NCBI GenBank assembly: GCA_016290215.1
Contig: JAEETH010000017.1
Span: forward strand, 1 to 53,387
Direction of reading: 5' to 3'
Length of the DNA stretch: 53,387 nucleotides
DNA from: Bacteroidales bacterium
GTDB lineage: Bacteria; Bacteroidota; Bacteroidia; Bacteroidales; F082
Shown one piece after another: positions 17,579 to 25,698 of this stretch. Under the pieces are notes generated by a model. That model worked only from the letters and a program-made list of their open reading frames with translations. It was not told the origin of the DNA and ran no database searches. The position numbers and the translations under genes are program-made. Each line of letters begins with the position of its first letter. Positions within the stretch are counted from its first letter, which is position 1.

Positions 17579-19216
17579 ATGAAAGGTTGGCAATACATAA
17601 TTTCAGCATTATTGCTCATTATGGTTTCTTGCCAAAAGTCTGTTCCGTATGACCCATTGGCGGACGACAGTCATGGCTTTGCCAACGACAGTGTGCTGGT
17701 ATCAACCCATGGATTCTATGATTCTGTCTTTGTTGACGCTAATAGTTCTCTGACACAAAAAGACTTGGCGTTTCAGCGGGCCAAAATCTATTATTACAAG
17801 GCTGTTATCGAAGAGAATGACCCGAATCGACATGTGGAGGCTTTTTCGGACTATCTGAATGCCTTGTGGGTAATGGATGGGTTGACACAAAAGAGGAGGA
17901 TTTTCTCTATTTCGTCTGTTAATCCTGAATACGAGCATTTTACAGCCTTGATATACGATAGGTTGGCATGGTTTTGCTATACCTACGATGCCTGGGATAT
18001 GGCATTGGAGTGTTTGGAGAACTCCAATGTCTGCTTCGAGAAAGAGGATAACCTGTTGGGCGTTGCCGATAATTATGAATTGATGGGTGATGTGATGTTG
18101 GCTCAGGATAACCGTTCGGGGGCTTTGATGTATTATAAGAAGTCGGACGATTTTTTCGAGCAATTAGGAGCTAACGATAGTTATCGGCATTTCAGCAGTT
18201 TGTATCATCATGCTTTGTATTTGTATAATACAGGTGAGAGCCACGCTTCTTGCGATTTGCTACATCATGCTCTAGAGATTACTGATGACGATATGTTGAG
18301 GCGAAAAGTGCATTTTGCTTTAGGCTATTTATTCTACGAGAAACAGCAGTACGATTCGGCCCTTTATAATTACGAGCATAGTTATCCATTGCTTCCGCGT
18401 CAGACTATCAAGTCTTATAGCCGTATTATCAAGTCGGCCAATATTTTAGGGGATTCGTTAAAGGCGGCGCATTACGGAGAGCTATTGTCGGATTGTATTT
18501 TGGATCGACTGACTTTGAATAGTAACAAGACACGTGTGGATATTTTGTATGAGGATTATAAGGCTTACCGGAAGGAGTTGAAGCAAAAAGACATTTTCAA
18601 TTTTGTGTTGCTTGTTGTTGGGTTGTTACTGATTATTCTCACAATAGATAGCGTTTTAATTGAATGGCGCCGTCGTAAACATCGGAAGGAAATTGAGGCC
18701 CACGAAAAGGCGAAGGCATTGCTTGAGGAAGAAATTTTGACTACGAAAACAGCTTCGCGCAACAAGGAAGAGAAAATCAAGTCGTTGGAGATTGAATTGA
18801 AAAAGACCATTTCCAATCCCGACTTCCAAAAGCTGCCTTTCGACAAGAAGTTGGAAACCCTATATGAGATGCCGATTTGCAAGCGTGTTTGCTTAGTCAA
18901 ATCCGCCAATGTGAAAGCCGGTGTCGCTTATCCTGAGATGGTTTTGTCAGAAAGCCAGATGACCACGCTGGTCAATGCAGTGGATGCGGTGTTCCCAAAG
19001 TTCTCTCTTGAACTCATCAAAAAGTATCCTCGATTGAAACGCATCGATGTGATGTACTGTTGCATGTATATTTTGGGCGTTACTGAGGTGCAAGCCGCCG
19101 CTTTGACGGGGAAGACCTATCAGGCGGTTTGGACACGCTCCATGAAATTGCACGAGATTTTTGGGAACGACTCGAATTTGCAATTGATGATGCATGATTT
19201 GCTAAAACACTGGTAA
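17579..19216 (+). CDS. TPR lipoprotein with transmembrane helix and cytoplasmic HTH (regulator-like), copy 1
   Basis: 545 residues. Lipoprotein signal with L-I-M-V-S-C and Cys18; TPR-like helical repeats about 60-330; a single membrane helix about 339-360; a charged coiled coil about 365-412; and a C-terminal helix-turn-helix-like region about 486-528 (Y-C-C-M-Y-I-L-G-V-T-E-V-Q-A-A-A-L-T-G-K). A protein with the same order lies at 50936-52849; their C-termini align clearly. The simplest reading is a membrane one-component regulator: periplasmic TPR sensor, helix, cytoplasmic DNA-binding domain. The ATG at 17579 is preferred because the longer open frame overlaps the SPFH gene. It lies 10 bases behind the SPFH gene. 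Ligand and targets are unknown. Confidence 0.8.
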   Translation: MKGWQYIISALLLIMVSCQKSVPYDPLADDSHGFANDSVLVSTHGFYDSVFVDANSSLTQKDLAFQRAKIYYYKAVIEENDPNRHVEAFSDYLNALWVMDGLTQKRRIFSISSVNPEYEHFTALIYDRLAWFCYTYDAWDMALECLENSNVCFEKEDNLLGVADNYELMGDVMLAQDNRSGALMYYKKSDDFFEQLGANDSYRHFSSLYHHALYLYNTGESHASCDLLHHALEITDDDMLRRKVHFALGYLFYEKQQYDSALYNYEHSYPLLPRQTIKSYSRIIKSANILGDSLKAAHYGELLSDCILDRLTLNSNKTRVDILYEDYKAYRKELKQKDIFNFVLLVVGLLLIILTIDSVLIEWRRRKHRKEIEAHEKAKALLEEEILTTKTASRNKEEKIKSLEIELKKTISNPDFQKLPFDKKLETLYEMPICKRVCLVKSANVKAGVAYPEMVLSESQMTTLVNAVDAVFPKFSLELIKKYPRLKRIDVMYCCMYILGVTEVQAAALTGKTYQAVWTRSMKLHEIFGNDSNLQLMMHDLLKHW

Positions 19217-19387
19217 TTTGTAAGCTGAGCCGTTTTGTTATCTCTGAATCAAATATTGATTTGTATATTTGATTTTATTTTATTATTCATTTATACAATT
19301 GAGAATCAACTAAATAATATTATTTTATTTTGATAATATTTGATTGTATTCTTTGGACACGATTTGTGGCTTTTTTTTCCAATGAGA

Positions 19388-19395
19388 TATTTTTG
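19388..19395 (+). promoter_or_regulatory. Promoter TTTG-N21-TATTTTTG for the XRE gene
   Basis: TAttTTTG at 19388-19395 with TTTG at 19363-19366, 26 bases before the ATG at 19421. The whole stretch 19217-19420 is AT-rich and otherwise shows no gene. Confidence 0.55.
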
Positions 19396-19420
19396 TGTTT
19401 TGTTTTTAAAACGCACGACT

Positions 19421-19639
19421 ATGAAGTTTAAAATGAAAGATGTCCACATTGGCAATATGATCCATGAAGAGTTGCTTCGACAGGGTCGCACTGTCAATTG
19501 GTTTGCCAAAGAGATTTATTGTGAGAAGTCGAATATTTATAAAATGTTCAAACGAAAGAGTATCGACTTGGCACAGTTGATTAAGGTGTCCAATGCGTTG
19601 GACCATAATTTTTTGAAAGATTGTTATGAAGAAGTATAA
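19421..19639 (+). CDS. Small XRE-type helix-turn-helix protein
   Basis: 72 residues, all helical in appearance. The segment V-N-W-F-A-K-E-I-Y-C-E-K-S-N-I-Y-K-M-F (about 25-43) is a classical Cro/cI-type helix-turn-helix. It starts at the ATG at 19421; the open frame continues upstream only through a promoter region. It has its own promoter and terminator, so it is a single-gene unit. It is a putative DNA-binding regulator of a kind common in Bacteroidales; targets are unknown. Confidence 0.8.
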   Translation: MKFKMKDVHIGNMIHEELLRQGRTVNWFAKEIYCEKSNIYKMFKRKSIDLAQLIKVSNALDHNFLKDCYEEV

Positions 19640-19662
19640 TGATTTATTGAATTGATTTTTTT

Positions 19663-19695
19663 GCCGCAGCTCAATTGAGAGTTGCGGCTTTTTTT
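19663..19695 (+). terminator. Intrinsic terminator after the XRE gene
   Basis: Stem GCCGCAGCTC / GAGTTGCGGC (one G-T pair) at 19663-19688 with a 6-base loop, followed by seven T. Confidence 0.8.
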
Positions 19696-19719
19696 GTCTT
19701 GCTATTCGAGAGAATTCCG

Positions 19720-19727
19720 TATTTTTG
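19720..19727 (+). promoter_or_regulatory. Promoter -7 motif TATTTTTG for the Nudix gene
   Basis: TAttTTTG, 23 bases before the ATG at 19751. The -33 element is unclear (TTTG at 19693-19696 gives a long 23-base spacer). Confidence 0.5.
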
Positions 19728-19750
19728 CGGCATAAATTATCGTTGTCGAT

Positions 19751-20248
19751 ATGGAAATCTTGGATTTGTACGACAAAGACTTGAAGTTTACGGGCCAAAC
19801 CATCGAGCGTGGTCAACGTGTTCCTCCTGGCCTGATGATTCCTATCGTTGCGGTGTATGTTTACAACAATCAAGGGCAATATCTGATTCAAAAAGTGGCT
19901 CCTCGTAAGGGCAATTACTATTCCACCACGGCAGGCCATGTTAAAAGTGGTGAGCGTGACTTTGCTTTGGCCATGTTGCGTGAAATGAAAGAGGAGATTG
20001 GGCTTTCGGCAACGAAAAGTGAACTGAAGCTTGTGAAAATCAGGCGCTACGATTATAAGTTCACTTTGCTCTATATGTTGAAAAGCAATGTCCCGGCTGA
20101 AATGTTGCGCCTGCAAAAGGAAGAGGTCGACTCGGTGATGTGGATGAGCCATGAGGATATTGAGTTGCTTTGCAAAATGGGCCTTTTCAATCGGGTTCAC
20201 TATCAGTTGCTGCTCGATTGTGAGGAAAGATTGCAAAACTGGCATTGA
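19751..20248 (+). CDS. Nudix hydrolase
   Basis: 165 residues, cytoplasmic. The Nudix box lies at about 62-85: G-H-V-K-S-G-E, then R-E-M-K-E-E-I-G-L. The catalytic R-E-x2-x-E-E-x-G core is intact, but eight residues rather than the usual seven separate the first Glu from R-E, so the box is one residue long. The family hydrolyses nucleoside-diphosphate-linked compounds; the architecture recalls the IDI/MutT-like group with an N-terminal D-x-x-x-K-x-T-G-Q strand. Substrate cannot be deduced. It has its own promoter and the next gene has one too. Confidence 0.87.
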   Translation: MEILDLYDKDLKFTGQTIERGQRVPPGLMIPIVAVYVYNNQGQYLIQKVAPRKGNYYSTTAGHVKSGERDFALAMLREMKEEIGLSATKSELKLVKIRRYDYKFTLLYMLKSNVPAEMLRLQKEEVDSVMWMSHEDIELLCKMGLFNRVHYQLLLDCEERLQNWH

Positions 20249-20274
20249 TTGTTTCTCCGTTTCGTTATTTTGGT

Positions 20275-20282
20275 TATATTTG
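20275..20282 (+). promoter_or_regulatory. Promoter -7 motif TATATTTG for the acyl-CoA synthetase
   Basis: TAtaTTTG, 40 bases before the ATG at 20323. Confidence 0.55.
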
Positions 20283-20322
20283 CGGCGAATTAATTTTTGT
20301 CGCAACAAATACCTTAATTATT

Positions 20323-22626
20323 ATGATAGCAAGAGAATTACTTGATCCGAAAAGCATCGTAGTGTGCGGTGCGTCGTCCGACATTCACAAACCTGGTGGA
20401 AAAGCTTTGAAAAACCTCTTGGAGAGTCCTTTCAGAGGTCCAGTCTATGCTGTGAATCCAAAAGAGACTGAAGTCCAAGGTGTTAAATGTTATGCCAAGG
20501 TTGATGACCTGCCGCAAGTGGAATGTGCCATCATCTGCATCGCCGCAAAGTTCTGCGCGCAGACCGTTGATGTGTTGGCAAAAGAGAAAGGCTGCAAAGG
20601 CTTCATCATCATCAGCGCGGGATTCTCTGAGGAGAATGCCGAGGGTGCTGCCATCGAGAAGCATATCGTCGACACCATCAACAGCGTTGGCGGCAGCTTG
20701 ATTGGTCCTAACTGCACGGGCTTCCTCAATGTGAATTATGCTGGTTGTTTCGATGCACCTATCCCGACGCTTGACCCTCAAGGTGTCGATTTCATCACAG
20801 GCTCGGGTGCAACCGCAGTGTTCATCAAAGAGTATGGCATAAGCAACGGCTTGAAGTTCAATAGCGTTTGGGCAGTGGGCAACAGCGCTCAGTTGGGCAT
20901 CGAAGACGTGCTGGAACACTTGGACGAGACATTCGACCCCGTGAAGTCGTCGCGAGTCATCATGCTTTATATGGAAAAAATCGGAGACCCGAAGCGTTTG
21001 CTCAAACATAGCCGCAACCTTATCAACAAAGGTTGCCACATTGCCGCCATCAAGAGCGGTGGTAGCGCTGCAGGCTCGCGTGCTGCCTCCTCACATACGG
21101 GTGCCTTGGCTACCAATGATGCAGCTGTGGATGCCCTGTTCCGCAAGGCGGGCATCGTGCGTTGCCAGAACCGTCAGGAGTTGACGACTGTTTGTGGCGT
21201 GTTCATGCACCCCGAAATCAAAGGTAATCGATGCGCCGTGGTGACCCACGCAGGCGGTCCTGCCGTGATGCTCACCGACGTGCTTTCCAACGGCGGCATG
21301 GAGGTGCCTTCGCTCAAGGAGCATCCCGCCAGCAAAGCCCTATTAGAGAAACTCTTCCCTGGCTCATCGGTGGGCAACCCCATCGACTTCCTCGCCACTG
21401 GAACCGCAGAACAGCTGGGTTATATCCTCGATACGGTGGAGAACGACTACACCGACATCGACTTCTCGGTCGTCATTTTCGGCTCGCCTGGACTCTTCTC
21501 GAACAAGGAGGTCTATGACCTGCTCGACCAGAAGATGCGCACCTGCAAGAAGCCTATCTTCCCTGTGTTGCCTTCCATCATTAACGTGAAGGACGAGATT
21601 GAAGATTTCATCGCCAAGGGACATATCAACTTCCCCGAGGAATGCGTGTTGGGTAACGCTATCTGCAAAGTTTACAATACACCTAAACCCAAGATGGGGA
21701 AAATCGAGGTGTTACCTATCAACAAGCTCATTGTGCCTCCCACTGACGAGCCTGACAAGGCCGAAGTGGACGAGGTGGCCAAGTCCATCCGCGAAGAAGG
21801 TATGCTCACTCCGATTTCTGTTTGCCCTATGGCAGATGGCTATCGTGTTTTGAGCGGTGCTAAACGTGTGCGTGCCGCCAGCTTGGTTGGCATGACCGAG
21901 ATTGAGGCCTATGTTCAGGACGACATTGTGCCGGCTGACCAACCCGAAATTGATGTTGCACGTATTCGCAGAACTATTGACCGCTGCAAGGATGGTTACC
22001 TTGAAATGGCTGACTACAACGAGCTGCTTGATGCCGCTGGTATCAGCCGCAAGAAGAGCGTGGAAGTGAGCAAAAAAGAGGATGCCTTGGCCTTCGCTAA
22101 AGAGGTGGGCTGCTCGAAGGATGTGCCGTTGGTGATGAAAGTCGTCGGCCCGCTCCACAAGAGCGATGTGGGCGGTGTCACCCTCGGCGTGAAAGACCTT
22201 GAAACGGTAAGCAAGGAGTTCGACCGCCTCATGGCCATCAAGGACACATACGCCGTGGAGATGTATCCTATGCTCGACGGAACGGAGGTTTATGTCGGTG
22301 CCATGCGCGACCCGAAGTTCGGCCATCAGGTCTTCTTCGGCTTGGGCGGCATCTTCATTGAGGTGCTGAAGGACGTGGAGAGTGTGCTGGTGCCTGTCAG
22401 TAAGGACGAGGTGCTCGAAAAACTCAAACACCTTAAGGGTTATAAAATTCTGGAAGGCGTGCGTGGTCAGGCAGGTGTCAATCTCGACCTCTACGCTGAA
22501 CAGGTGGTCCGCGTGAGCGCTTTGGTGCAAGCCGCGCCTGAAATCGCCGAGATGGATTTGAACCCGCTGCTCGGCAACCCACGTTATGTGACCGCTGTTG
22601 ACGCACGAATTAGAATTGAAAAGTAA
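20323..22626 (+). CDS. ADP-forming acyl/acetyl-CoA synthetase with inserted ParB-like domain
   Basis: 767-residue fused alpha-beta NDP-forming acyl-CoA synthetase, which makes ATP from an acyl-CoA (often acetyl-CoA), ADP and phosphate. In order: CoA-binding Rossmann domain (V-V-C-G-A-S near 13-18), ligase domains with phosphohistidine His258 in S-S-H-T-G-A-L, and an ATP-grasp domain (about 560-767, with L-H-K-S-D-V-G-G-V near 611-619 and E-M-D-L-N-P at 743-748). Between them, at about 460-533, is a segment resembling the ParB/Srx fold: I-E-V-L-P-I-N-K-L, then V-A-K-S-I-R-E-E-G-M-L-T-P-I, then R-V-L-S-G-A-K-R-V-R-A-A, echoing ParB's G-E-R-R box. Family members known to me lack it. The ATG at 20323 is chosen because the longer frame crosses the promoter. 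It appears monocistronic. Confidence 0.88.
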   Translation: MIARELLDPKSIVVCGASSDIHKPGGKALKNLLESPFRGPVYAVNPKETEVQGVKCYAKVDDLPQVECAIICIAAKFCAQTVDVLAKEKGCKGFIIISAGFSEENAEGAAIEKHIVDTINSVGGSLIGPNCTGFLNVNYAGCFDAPIPTLDPQGVDFITGSGATAVFIKEYGISNGLKFNSVWAVGNSAQLGIEDVLEHLDETFDPVKSSRVIMLYMEKIGDPKRLLKHSRNLINKGCHIAAIKSGGSAAGSRAASSHTGALATNDAAVDALFRKAGIVRCQNRQELTTVCGVFMHPEIKGNRCAVVTHAGGPAVMLTDVLSNGGMEVPSLKEHPASKALLEKLFPGSSVGNPIDFLATGTAEQLGYILDTVENDYTDIDFSVVIFGSPGLFSNKEVYDLLDQKMRTCKKPIFPVLPSIINVKDEIEDFIAKGHINFPEECVLGNAICKVYNTPKPKMGKIEVLPINKLIVPPTDEPDKAEVDEVAKSIREEGMLTPISVCPMADGYRVLSGAKRVRAASLVGMTEIEAYVQDDIVPADQPEIDVARIRRTIDRCKDGYLEMADYNELLDAAGISRKKSVEVSKKEDALAFAKEVGCSKDVPLVMKVVGPLHKSDVGGVTLGVKDLETVSKEFDRLMAIKDTYAVEMYPMLDGTEVYVGAMRDPKFGHQVFFGLGGIFIEVLKDVESVLVPVSKDEVLEKLKHLKGYKILEGVRGQAGVNLDLYAEQVVRVSALVQAAPEIAEMDLNPLLGNPRYVTAVDARIRIEK

Positions 22627-22628
22627 AT

Positions 22629-22701
22629 GACTCGAGACGCGAGACAATAGGACGCGAGACATTGGGTCAGTCTCGTGTCCCGCGTCCCGTAGTTCCGCGT
22701 C
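22629..22701. repeat. Degenerate GACGCGAGAC / GTCCCGCGTC inverted intergenic repeat, copy 2
   Basis: GACGCGAGAC occurs in the first half (GAGACGCGAGACAATAG, GGACGCGAGACATTG) and near-complementary GTCTCGTGTCCCGCGTC in the second half, so the stretch can fold back on itself. Words resemble those at 2505-2560. It separates the synthetase stop from the next gene and may serve as a transcript-end structure. Confidence 0.5.
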
Positions 22702-22714
22702 AAATTGAAAAACT

Positions 22715-23008
22715 ATGATTACCGAAAAAGCCACCTATTATTTGGTCTATGCCGCATTGGTTGTTATAACCTTTGTGCTTGACAATCTTTTGCTAAAGAA
22801 GACTGACAAGACCAGCCGCACCATAGGCTACATCCTCAGTGTCATCGTCGATTTGGCCATCTTTGGCTACGGCATTTATCTCTATCTTGCCAAGGGCGAA
22901 GACCAAACGGGCTTTGTGCTCGGCGGCATTCTCTGTGGCATTTGCCTGCTTTGCCTGCTGGGACGTTATTGGCAGAACAAGGAAGCCGACAAGAAGAATA
23001 AGCTATGA
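22715..23008 (+). CDS. Small membrane protein, three predicted helices, unknown function
   Basis: 97 residues. Hydrophobic stretches at about 7-24, 36-57 and 67-83 suggest three membrane helices, with a charged tail (K-E-A-D-K-K-N-K). I do not recognise a family. The stop overlaps the next ATG (ATGA at 23005-23008), so it is translationally coupled to an Mpv17-like membrane protein and probably functions with it. Confidence 0.75.
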   Translation: MITEKATYYLVYAALVVITFVLDNLLLKKTDKTSRTIGYILSVIVDLAIFGYGIYLYLAKGEDQTGFVLGGILCGICLLCLLGRYWQNKEADKKNKL

Positions 23009-23694
23009 AAAAATCTGATGTCATTACCTTAATTATCGTTGCCGCCGTAGTGTGTGGCTTTGCCTTCATCCCGGGCGCATGGGATTGGTTCAACACGACC
23101 ACAAAGAACCACGGCCTGCTGATGAGTTTCTTTAAGTTCGCCATCCTTGGCACATTTGGTGAGATGTTGGCTTTGCGTATCCGCGAGGGCGTGTATATGA
23201 AACAGGGTTTCGGCTTGCTGCCAAAACTTCTGATTTGGGGCGTGTTGGGTGTGGTGATTGCTTCGGCCATGACCATCTTCAAGACGGGCACGGTGAAACT
23301 GCTCGATGGTGGATTCCATCTCAATGGAAAGGCTGCCGAATGGTTTGCCGGTGACCTTAGCTGGGGTAAGGCCTTCGTCGCGCTCTGCGTCAGTGTGCTG
23401 ATGAATACTTTGTTTGCACCGGTCTTCATGACCTTCCACAAAATCACTGACATCCATATCGCTGAGACGGGAGGCACACTGAAAGGCTTTTTCAGTAGTC
23501 CGCTGAAAATAGGGGAGGCACTTTCGAAGAAAATCAATTGGGACATACAGTATGGCTTCGTTTTTGCCAAGACTATTCCGCTGTTTTGGTATCCTGCTCA
23601 TACCATCACTTTCTTGTTGCCTCCAACGCTTCAGGTGCTGTTTGCGGCCTTCCTCGGTGTGGCATTGGGCGTTATTCTGAGCATTAAGAAATAA
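23005..23694 (+). CDS. Mpv17/PMP22-like integral membrane protein
   Basis: 229 residues with about five hydrophobic segments. The C-terminal stretch F-W-Y-P-A-H-T-I-T-F-L-L-P (about 193-205) and the preceding I-N-W-D-I-Q-Y-G recall the Mpv17/PMP22 family as it occurs in Bacteroidota. Transport substrate or role is unknown. It overlaps the 97-aa gene by four bases and is followed five bases later by the CotH gene, forming a three-gene unit. Confidence 0.65.
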   Translation: MKKSDVITLIIVAAVVCGFAFIPGAWDWFNTTTKNHGLLMSFFKFAILGTFGEMLALRIREGVYMKQGFGLLPKLLIWGVLGVVIASAMTIFKTGTVKLLDGGFHLNGKAAEWFAGDLSWGKAFVALCVSVLMNTLFAPVFMTFHKITDIHIAETGGTLKGFFSSPLKIGEALSKKINWDIQYGFVFAKTIPLFWYPAHTITFLLPPTLQVLFAAFLGVALGVILSIKK

Positions 23695-23699
23695 CAGTG

Positions 23700-25541
23700 A
23701 TGCCTCGCTTGCGGATTTGGATATGGGTATTGGGCATGGTTGCCCTTTGCAATAAGGCCATTGCGCAAGAAGAAAAGGTGATGTTTTCCCATCAGGGGGG
23801 ATTTTATTCCGAGTCTTTTTATTTGTCGTTGGGTTGCAGCGATTTTAACCATCACATTCGGTACACCACCAATGGCAATGCACCAACTGCAGCCTCGTCG
23901 GTGTATGAACAACAGCTATGGCTTTCCCAACAACTGTATTCCCATTCCGATATCTATAAGGTGCAGATTTCGCCAGAGTCCTTGCAGTATGTACCTGATT
24001 CCGTGAGTCATGCCATCGTGATTCGCGCCGCCGTCTTTGACGAGAATGGGCAGCGGATGGGGCCTGTCACCACCCATACCTATTTTATAAATGCTCTTGG
24101 TATCGATGCTCAAGGGCTGCCAGCACTGTCGATTTGTGCTGATTCTCTCGACCTGTTTGATTATCAGAATGGTATTATGGTGCCTGGTGTCTATTTTGAC
24201 GCTAACGATCCTTTTAATTCGGGAAATTATTACCAGCATGGCAAGGAATGGGAGCGTTGTGTCAATGTGGAGTTTTACAAGCCCGGCGCTAATGGCAGCA
24301 TTAATCAGCAATGTGGATTGCGCACGCATGGCAACAGGGCACGTTGTTATCCACAGAAGGGTTTGAAAATCTATGCTCGTGAGGAATACGGGAAAAAGCG
24401 TTTCAAGTACAGGTTTTTCGAAACCACGTCAAATGATAGCTTCAAACATTTGGTAATCAAGCCTTTCACTACCTTGTGGCCGTTTTCTGGTGTGCAAGAC
24501 TATGTCTCCAACCGTTTGGCGATGGACCTCGCTTTAGATGCGCCCAACTCTTGCCCTGTGCGTCTTTTTCTCAACGGTGAGTATTGGGGAATCTATTTCC
24601 TGCAAGAGAAAATGGACGAACGTTATCTTGAGGACCATTATGACGTTGATATTGAGCAATGTAATATCATCGACAATTGGCACAGGGATGCGGAATATGG
24701 CGACAGCACCTATTTTGTACACATGATGGAATGGCTCGAAAATGCCGACCTCTCAGTTGATGAAAATTATGCCTATCTGAGCGGACTTGTTGACGTGGAC
24801 AATTTCATCGACTACTGCGTTTTTGAGACTTTTATCGGCAATACCGATTGGCCCGCCAACAACATGCGGTTATGGCAGGAGGGAGACGGCAAGTGGCGTT
24901 GGCTGTTTTATGACGGTGATGCCGCTTTGATTGACGACACTTTCGCGGTCTTCGACAATGCCTCGTATATGGGCATCGAAGGGTGGCCGTCATCCACCAA
25001 AGCCTCGTTGATGTTCAGGAGGTTGTTTGAAAACAACGACTTCAAGCGTAAGTTTGCCGAACGTGTCGAGACCTTTTGCGCTTCCGAGTTCAGGTATGAG
25101 AATACGGTGACCTATTTGGACGAGGTCAAGAATCAAATCGCTGGTGAAATCCCATTCCACATTTCCCGATTCGGTTATCCCGAGTCTGTGGATTATTGGA
25201 ATTGGAGCATTAGTTTGGTGGACGATTTTTTGCGCCACCGCATAGACTCTTATATGCAGCAGTATGAGAATTATCTTCCTGCAAAACATTCTGAATTCCA
25301 GTCGAACACGGATGATTTTGTCGTCTATTCCAACCCTGCGGATGATGAAATTCACATCAAGATGCTTGACGGACGTTCCCGTGTGACAACCTTTTTGCTT
25401 TGTGACGTGTCGGGGCGAGTCATCCAAGGCGGAACATGCTATTTGTCCGCATGTCAGGAAATCGTGTTGGATTCGGGGCTGTCATCAGGGGTGTATATCG
25501 TGAAAATCGGGTCGTATGTGCATCGTTTTTTGAAATTGTAG
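23700..25541 (+). CDS. Secreted CotH-family kinase-like protein with T9SS sorting domain
   Basis: 613 residues. Signal peptide to about residue 23 (A-I-A-Q). Residues about 30-125 resemble a chitobiase C-terminal-like beta-sandwich (G-G-F-Y, then I-R-Y-T-T-N-G-N-A-P-T). The CotH domain (about 140-520) includes G-L-R-T-H-G-N near 206 and W-L-F-Y-D-G-D-A-A-L with Asp405/Asp407, the metal-binding region of CotH protein kinases. The tail (about 535-613, Y-S-N-P-A-D-D-E-I then G-V-Y-I-V-K-I) is a type A T9SS sorting domain, so the protein should be exported to the cell surface. A GTG three bases upstream is an alternative start. CotH proteins phosphorylate spore-coat proteins in Bacillus; the target here is unknown. 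Confidence 0.87.
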   Translation: MPRLRIWIWVLGMVALCNKAIAQEEKVMFSHQGGFYSESFYLSLGCSDFNHHIRYTTNGNAPTAASSVYEQQLWLSQQLYSHSDIYKVQISPESLQYVPDSVSHAIVIRAAVFDENGQRMGPVTTHTYFINALGIDAQGLPALSICADSLDLFDYQNGIMVPGVYFDANDPFNSGNYYQHGKEWERCVNVEFYKPGANGSINQQCGLRTHGNRARCYPQKGLKIYAREEYGKKRFKYRFFETTSNDSFKHLVIKPFTTLWPFSGVQDYVSNRLAMDLALDAPNSCPVRLFLNGEYWGIYFLQEKMDERYLEDHYDVDIEQCNIIDNWHRDAEYGDSTYFVHMMEWLENADLSVDENYAYLSGLVDVDNFIDYCVFETFIGNTDWPANNMRLWQEGDGKWRWLFYDGDAALIDDTFAVFDNASYMGIEGWPSSTKASLMFRRLFENNDFKRKFAERVETFCASEFRYENTVTYLDEVKNQIAGEIPFHISRFGYPESVDYWNWSISLVDDFLRHRIDSYMQQYENYLPAKHSEFQSNTDDFVVYSNPADDEIHIKMLDGRSRVTTFLLCDVSGRVIQGGTCYLSACQEIVLDSGLSSGVYIVKIGSYVHRFLKL

Positions 25542-25646
25542 TAAATAAGTTCTGGTTTTGTCATCTGATTTATAACAATTTACAAAAATTTTCCTCTTTT
25601 TTTCAAAATTATTTGGTTTTTCTCTTGACAGTAATGAAAATTGTTG

Positions 25647-25654
25647 TACTTTTG
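25647..25654 (+). promoter_or_regulatory. Promoter TTG-N19-TACTTTTG for the ABC operon
   Basis: TActTTTG at 25647-25654 with CTTG at 25624-25627 (19-base spacer), 45 bases before the ATPase ATG at 25699. The rest of 25542-25698 is AT-rich with no gene. Confidence 0.6.
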
Positions 25655-25698
25655 CAGTGTTCTATTTGACTAATACACTAACACAAAAATACAACGAC

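Noticed and set aside
21712..22734. 340-codon open frame on the minus strand
   Set aside because: Antisense to the acyl-CoA synthetase; low-complexity His/Leu/Val-rich product without domain features.
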